Shown: in pieces, positions 22,902-23,407 of the stretch
How positions within the stretch are numbered: the first letter of the stretch is position 1
How the letters are laid out: each line of letters begins with the position of its first letter
The notes under the pieces: model-generated
What the model saw: the letters and a program-made list of their open reading frames with translations, nothing else
What the model was told of the DNA's origin: nothing
Databases searched by the model: none
Origin: Endomicrobium sp.
GTDB taxonomy: Bacteria; Elusimicrobiota; Endomicrobiia; Endomicrobiales; Endomicrobiaceae
DNA length: 23,407 nt
Assembly (NCBI GenBank): GCA_031278115.1
Contig: JAITKZ010000034.1
Span: forward strand, 1 to 23,407
Direction: 5' to 3'
Made by a program: the position numbers and the translations under genes

Positions 22902-23084
22902 ATGAAGAAATTTGTGTTGTTTGCAGCAATGTTTGCGGTGTTTACTTTTGCATTGGCAGCTTGCGGAAGCAAAAAAGCAGAAGAAGCTCCTGTAGCTGAA
23001 GTAGTTGAAGAAGAAGTAGTTGAAGTTGCAACAGATACAACAACAGCAACCGCTGCACCTGAAGCTTCTGAAACAAGCAAATAA
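22902..23084 (+). CDS. Small acidic lipoprotein
   Basis: A 60-residue protein with a complete lipoprotein signal: MKKFVLFAAMFAVFTFALAA followed by C21 (lipobox LAAC). The mature part is only 40 residues, low in complexity and acidic (EEAPVAEVVEEEVVEVATDT, then TTATAAPEASETSK), so it is probably unstructured and anchored to a membrane by its lipid. A strong ribosome binding site, AAGGAGAA, a near-consensus promoter and a good terminator suggest a well-expressed single-gene transcript. I do not recognise a named family. It could be a small periplasmic spacer or membrane-associated tether comparable in size to Lpp, but it lacks heptad repeats and a C-terminal lysine-arginine attachment site (it ends in a single lysine). 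Confidence 0.8.
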   Translation: MKKFVLFAAMFAVFTFALAACGSKKAEEAPVAEVVEEEVVEVATDTTTATAAPEASETSK

Positions 23085-23103
23085 GCAAAAAGTATGAATT
23101 TGG

Positions 23104-23129
23104 ATAGACCTAATTGGGAGGTCTATTTT
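23104..23129 (+). terminator. Terminator of the lipoprotein gene
   Basis: ATAGACC (23104-23110) pairs with GGTCTAT (23120-23126) around a nine-base loop and runs into TTTTGTTTG, 20 bases after the stop codon. Confidence 0.8.
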
Positions 23130-23151
23130 GTTTGTTAAAGCTTGCACAAAA

Positions 23152-23193
23152 AATCAACAAGAATGTCTCAAAATTGAGACATTCTTGTTGATT
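23152..23193 (-). terminator. Perfect 20-bp hairpin, terminator of the porin gene
   Basis: Bases 23152-23171 and 23174-23193 are perfect reverse complements with only two bases between them. On the minus strand the hairpin ends in a T6 run (23156 is within the arm; the T run continues into TTGTGC) and lies 29 bases past the porin stop codon. Confidence 0.75.
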
Positions 23194-23221
23194 AATAAAA
23201 ATACTCTTTTAAAATCTAAAA

Positions 23222-23407
23222 CTAGAAGCTAAACGCTGTCCTTATACCATATACAAGAACATTCTTATCTGCGTTTGAAGTGCCTGTCAAAACATTTCCG
23301 CCTCTTGGATTTGCAAAATATTGAAAAGCCGGCGTGAGAGCAATATAATTGTTGATTGTAAACTTATAATAAACTTCAAACTGTGTTTCTGCTCCATCTT
23401 TATAAGT
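23222..23407 (-). CDS. OprB-like porin, C-terminal end (gene runs off the window end)
   Basis: The last 61 residues of an outer membrane porin are visible on the minus strand, reading GAETQFEVYYKFTINNYIAL, then TPAFQYFANPRGGN, and ending VLVYGIRTAFSF followed by TAG at 23222-23224. The pattern (ExxxEVYYKFxxxxxxxLxPxxQYxxNPxG, then a final strand ending in phenylalanine) is characteristic of carbohydrate-selective OprB porins and related SLH-domain porins. The C-terminal F is the usual BAM recognition residue. The N-terminus is outside the window, so it cannot be said whether an SLH domain is present. A perfect hairpin terminator follows. Confidence 0.85.
   Translation of the reverse strand, partial: TYKDGAETQFEVYYKFTINNYIALTPAFQYFANPRGGNVLTGTSNADKNVLVYGIRTAFSF

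Noticed and set aside
22881..23147. Minus-strand frames opposite the small lipoprotein gene
   Set aside because: Low-complexity mirror of the lipoprotein's Ala/Glu/Thr codons; the plus strand has promoter, ribosome site, lipobox and terminator.

Overview
This 23.4 kb window comes from an AT-rich bacterium (roughly one third G+C by eye) with a Gram-negative envelope: it encodes an OprB-type porin, an autotransporter-like barrel protein, a lipoprotein and a class A penicillin-binding protein. The gene content, the base composition and several fresh-looking broken genes fit a member of the Elusimicrobiota, perhaps an Endomicrobium-like gut or protist symbiont in the course of genome reduction. 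That placement is inference from gene content, not from a marker-gene comparison. Most of the window is ordinary housekeeping DNA. I found no CRISPR array, tRNA, rRNA, insertion sequence or integrase.

Layout. (1) 1-6.9 kb: the 5' part of nadK (minus) stands back to back with a class A PBP gene (plus). The PBP gene meets head-on a two-gene unit (minus) of a DUF2344 protein and ribonuclease G. That unit diverges from a KefB/YbaL-like K+:H+ antiporter gene (plus). (2) 6.9-12.2 kb, all minus: a phasin-like protein, RNase HI with an unknown N-terminal domain, RmuC, the tail of a decayed histidine kinase, a stand-alone Cas4/AddB-like Fe-S nuclease, a ZIP metal transporter, and a short pyruvate kinase without its C-terminal domain. 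(3) 12.2-15.1 kb: a frameshifted autotransporter-like gene and a scrambled relic of a small acidic protein. (4) 15.2-19.7 kb: the housekeeping run glmU-prs-rplY-pth-rlmB (minus), coding for UDP-GlcNAc synthesis, PRPP synthesis, ribosomal protein bL25, peptidyl-tRNA hydrolase and a 23S rRNA methyltransferase. (5) 19.8-23.4 kb: a small secreted protein gene and an Rrf2 regulator gene, both frameshifted, then a DUF4833 secreted protein, an alanine/glycine:cation symporter, a tiny acidic lipoprotein and the 3' end of a porin gene.

The strongest unusual signals are signs of gene decay and remodelling. The DUF2344 protein carries at its N-terminus what looks like the first ~45 residues of the TIGR03960 radical SAM partner protein, as if the whole radical SAM core had been deleted in frame. 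Four other genes (histidine kinase tail, autotransporter, small secreted protein, Rrf2 regulator) are each broken by one base in an A/T run of four or five, while the housekeeping genes around them are open. Correcting one base restores family-like proteins in each case. In one of them the apparent membrane segment of the current reading frame is an artefact of the frameshift.

Regulatory reading: several promoters match the sigma70 consensus with 17-base spacers. Some have a -10 box so close to the start codon, with no Shine-Dalgarno site, that leaderless mRNAs are likely (nadK, PBP, the DUF2344 fusion). The symporter and lipoprotein promoters appear to share one palindromic TTGCAA -35 box. 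No wholly new defence or metabolic system is evident.
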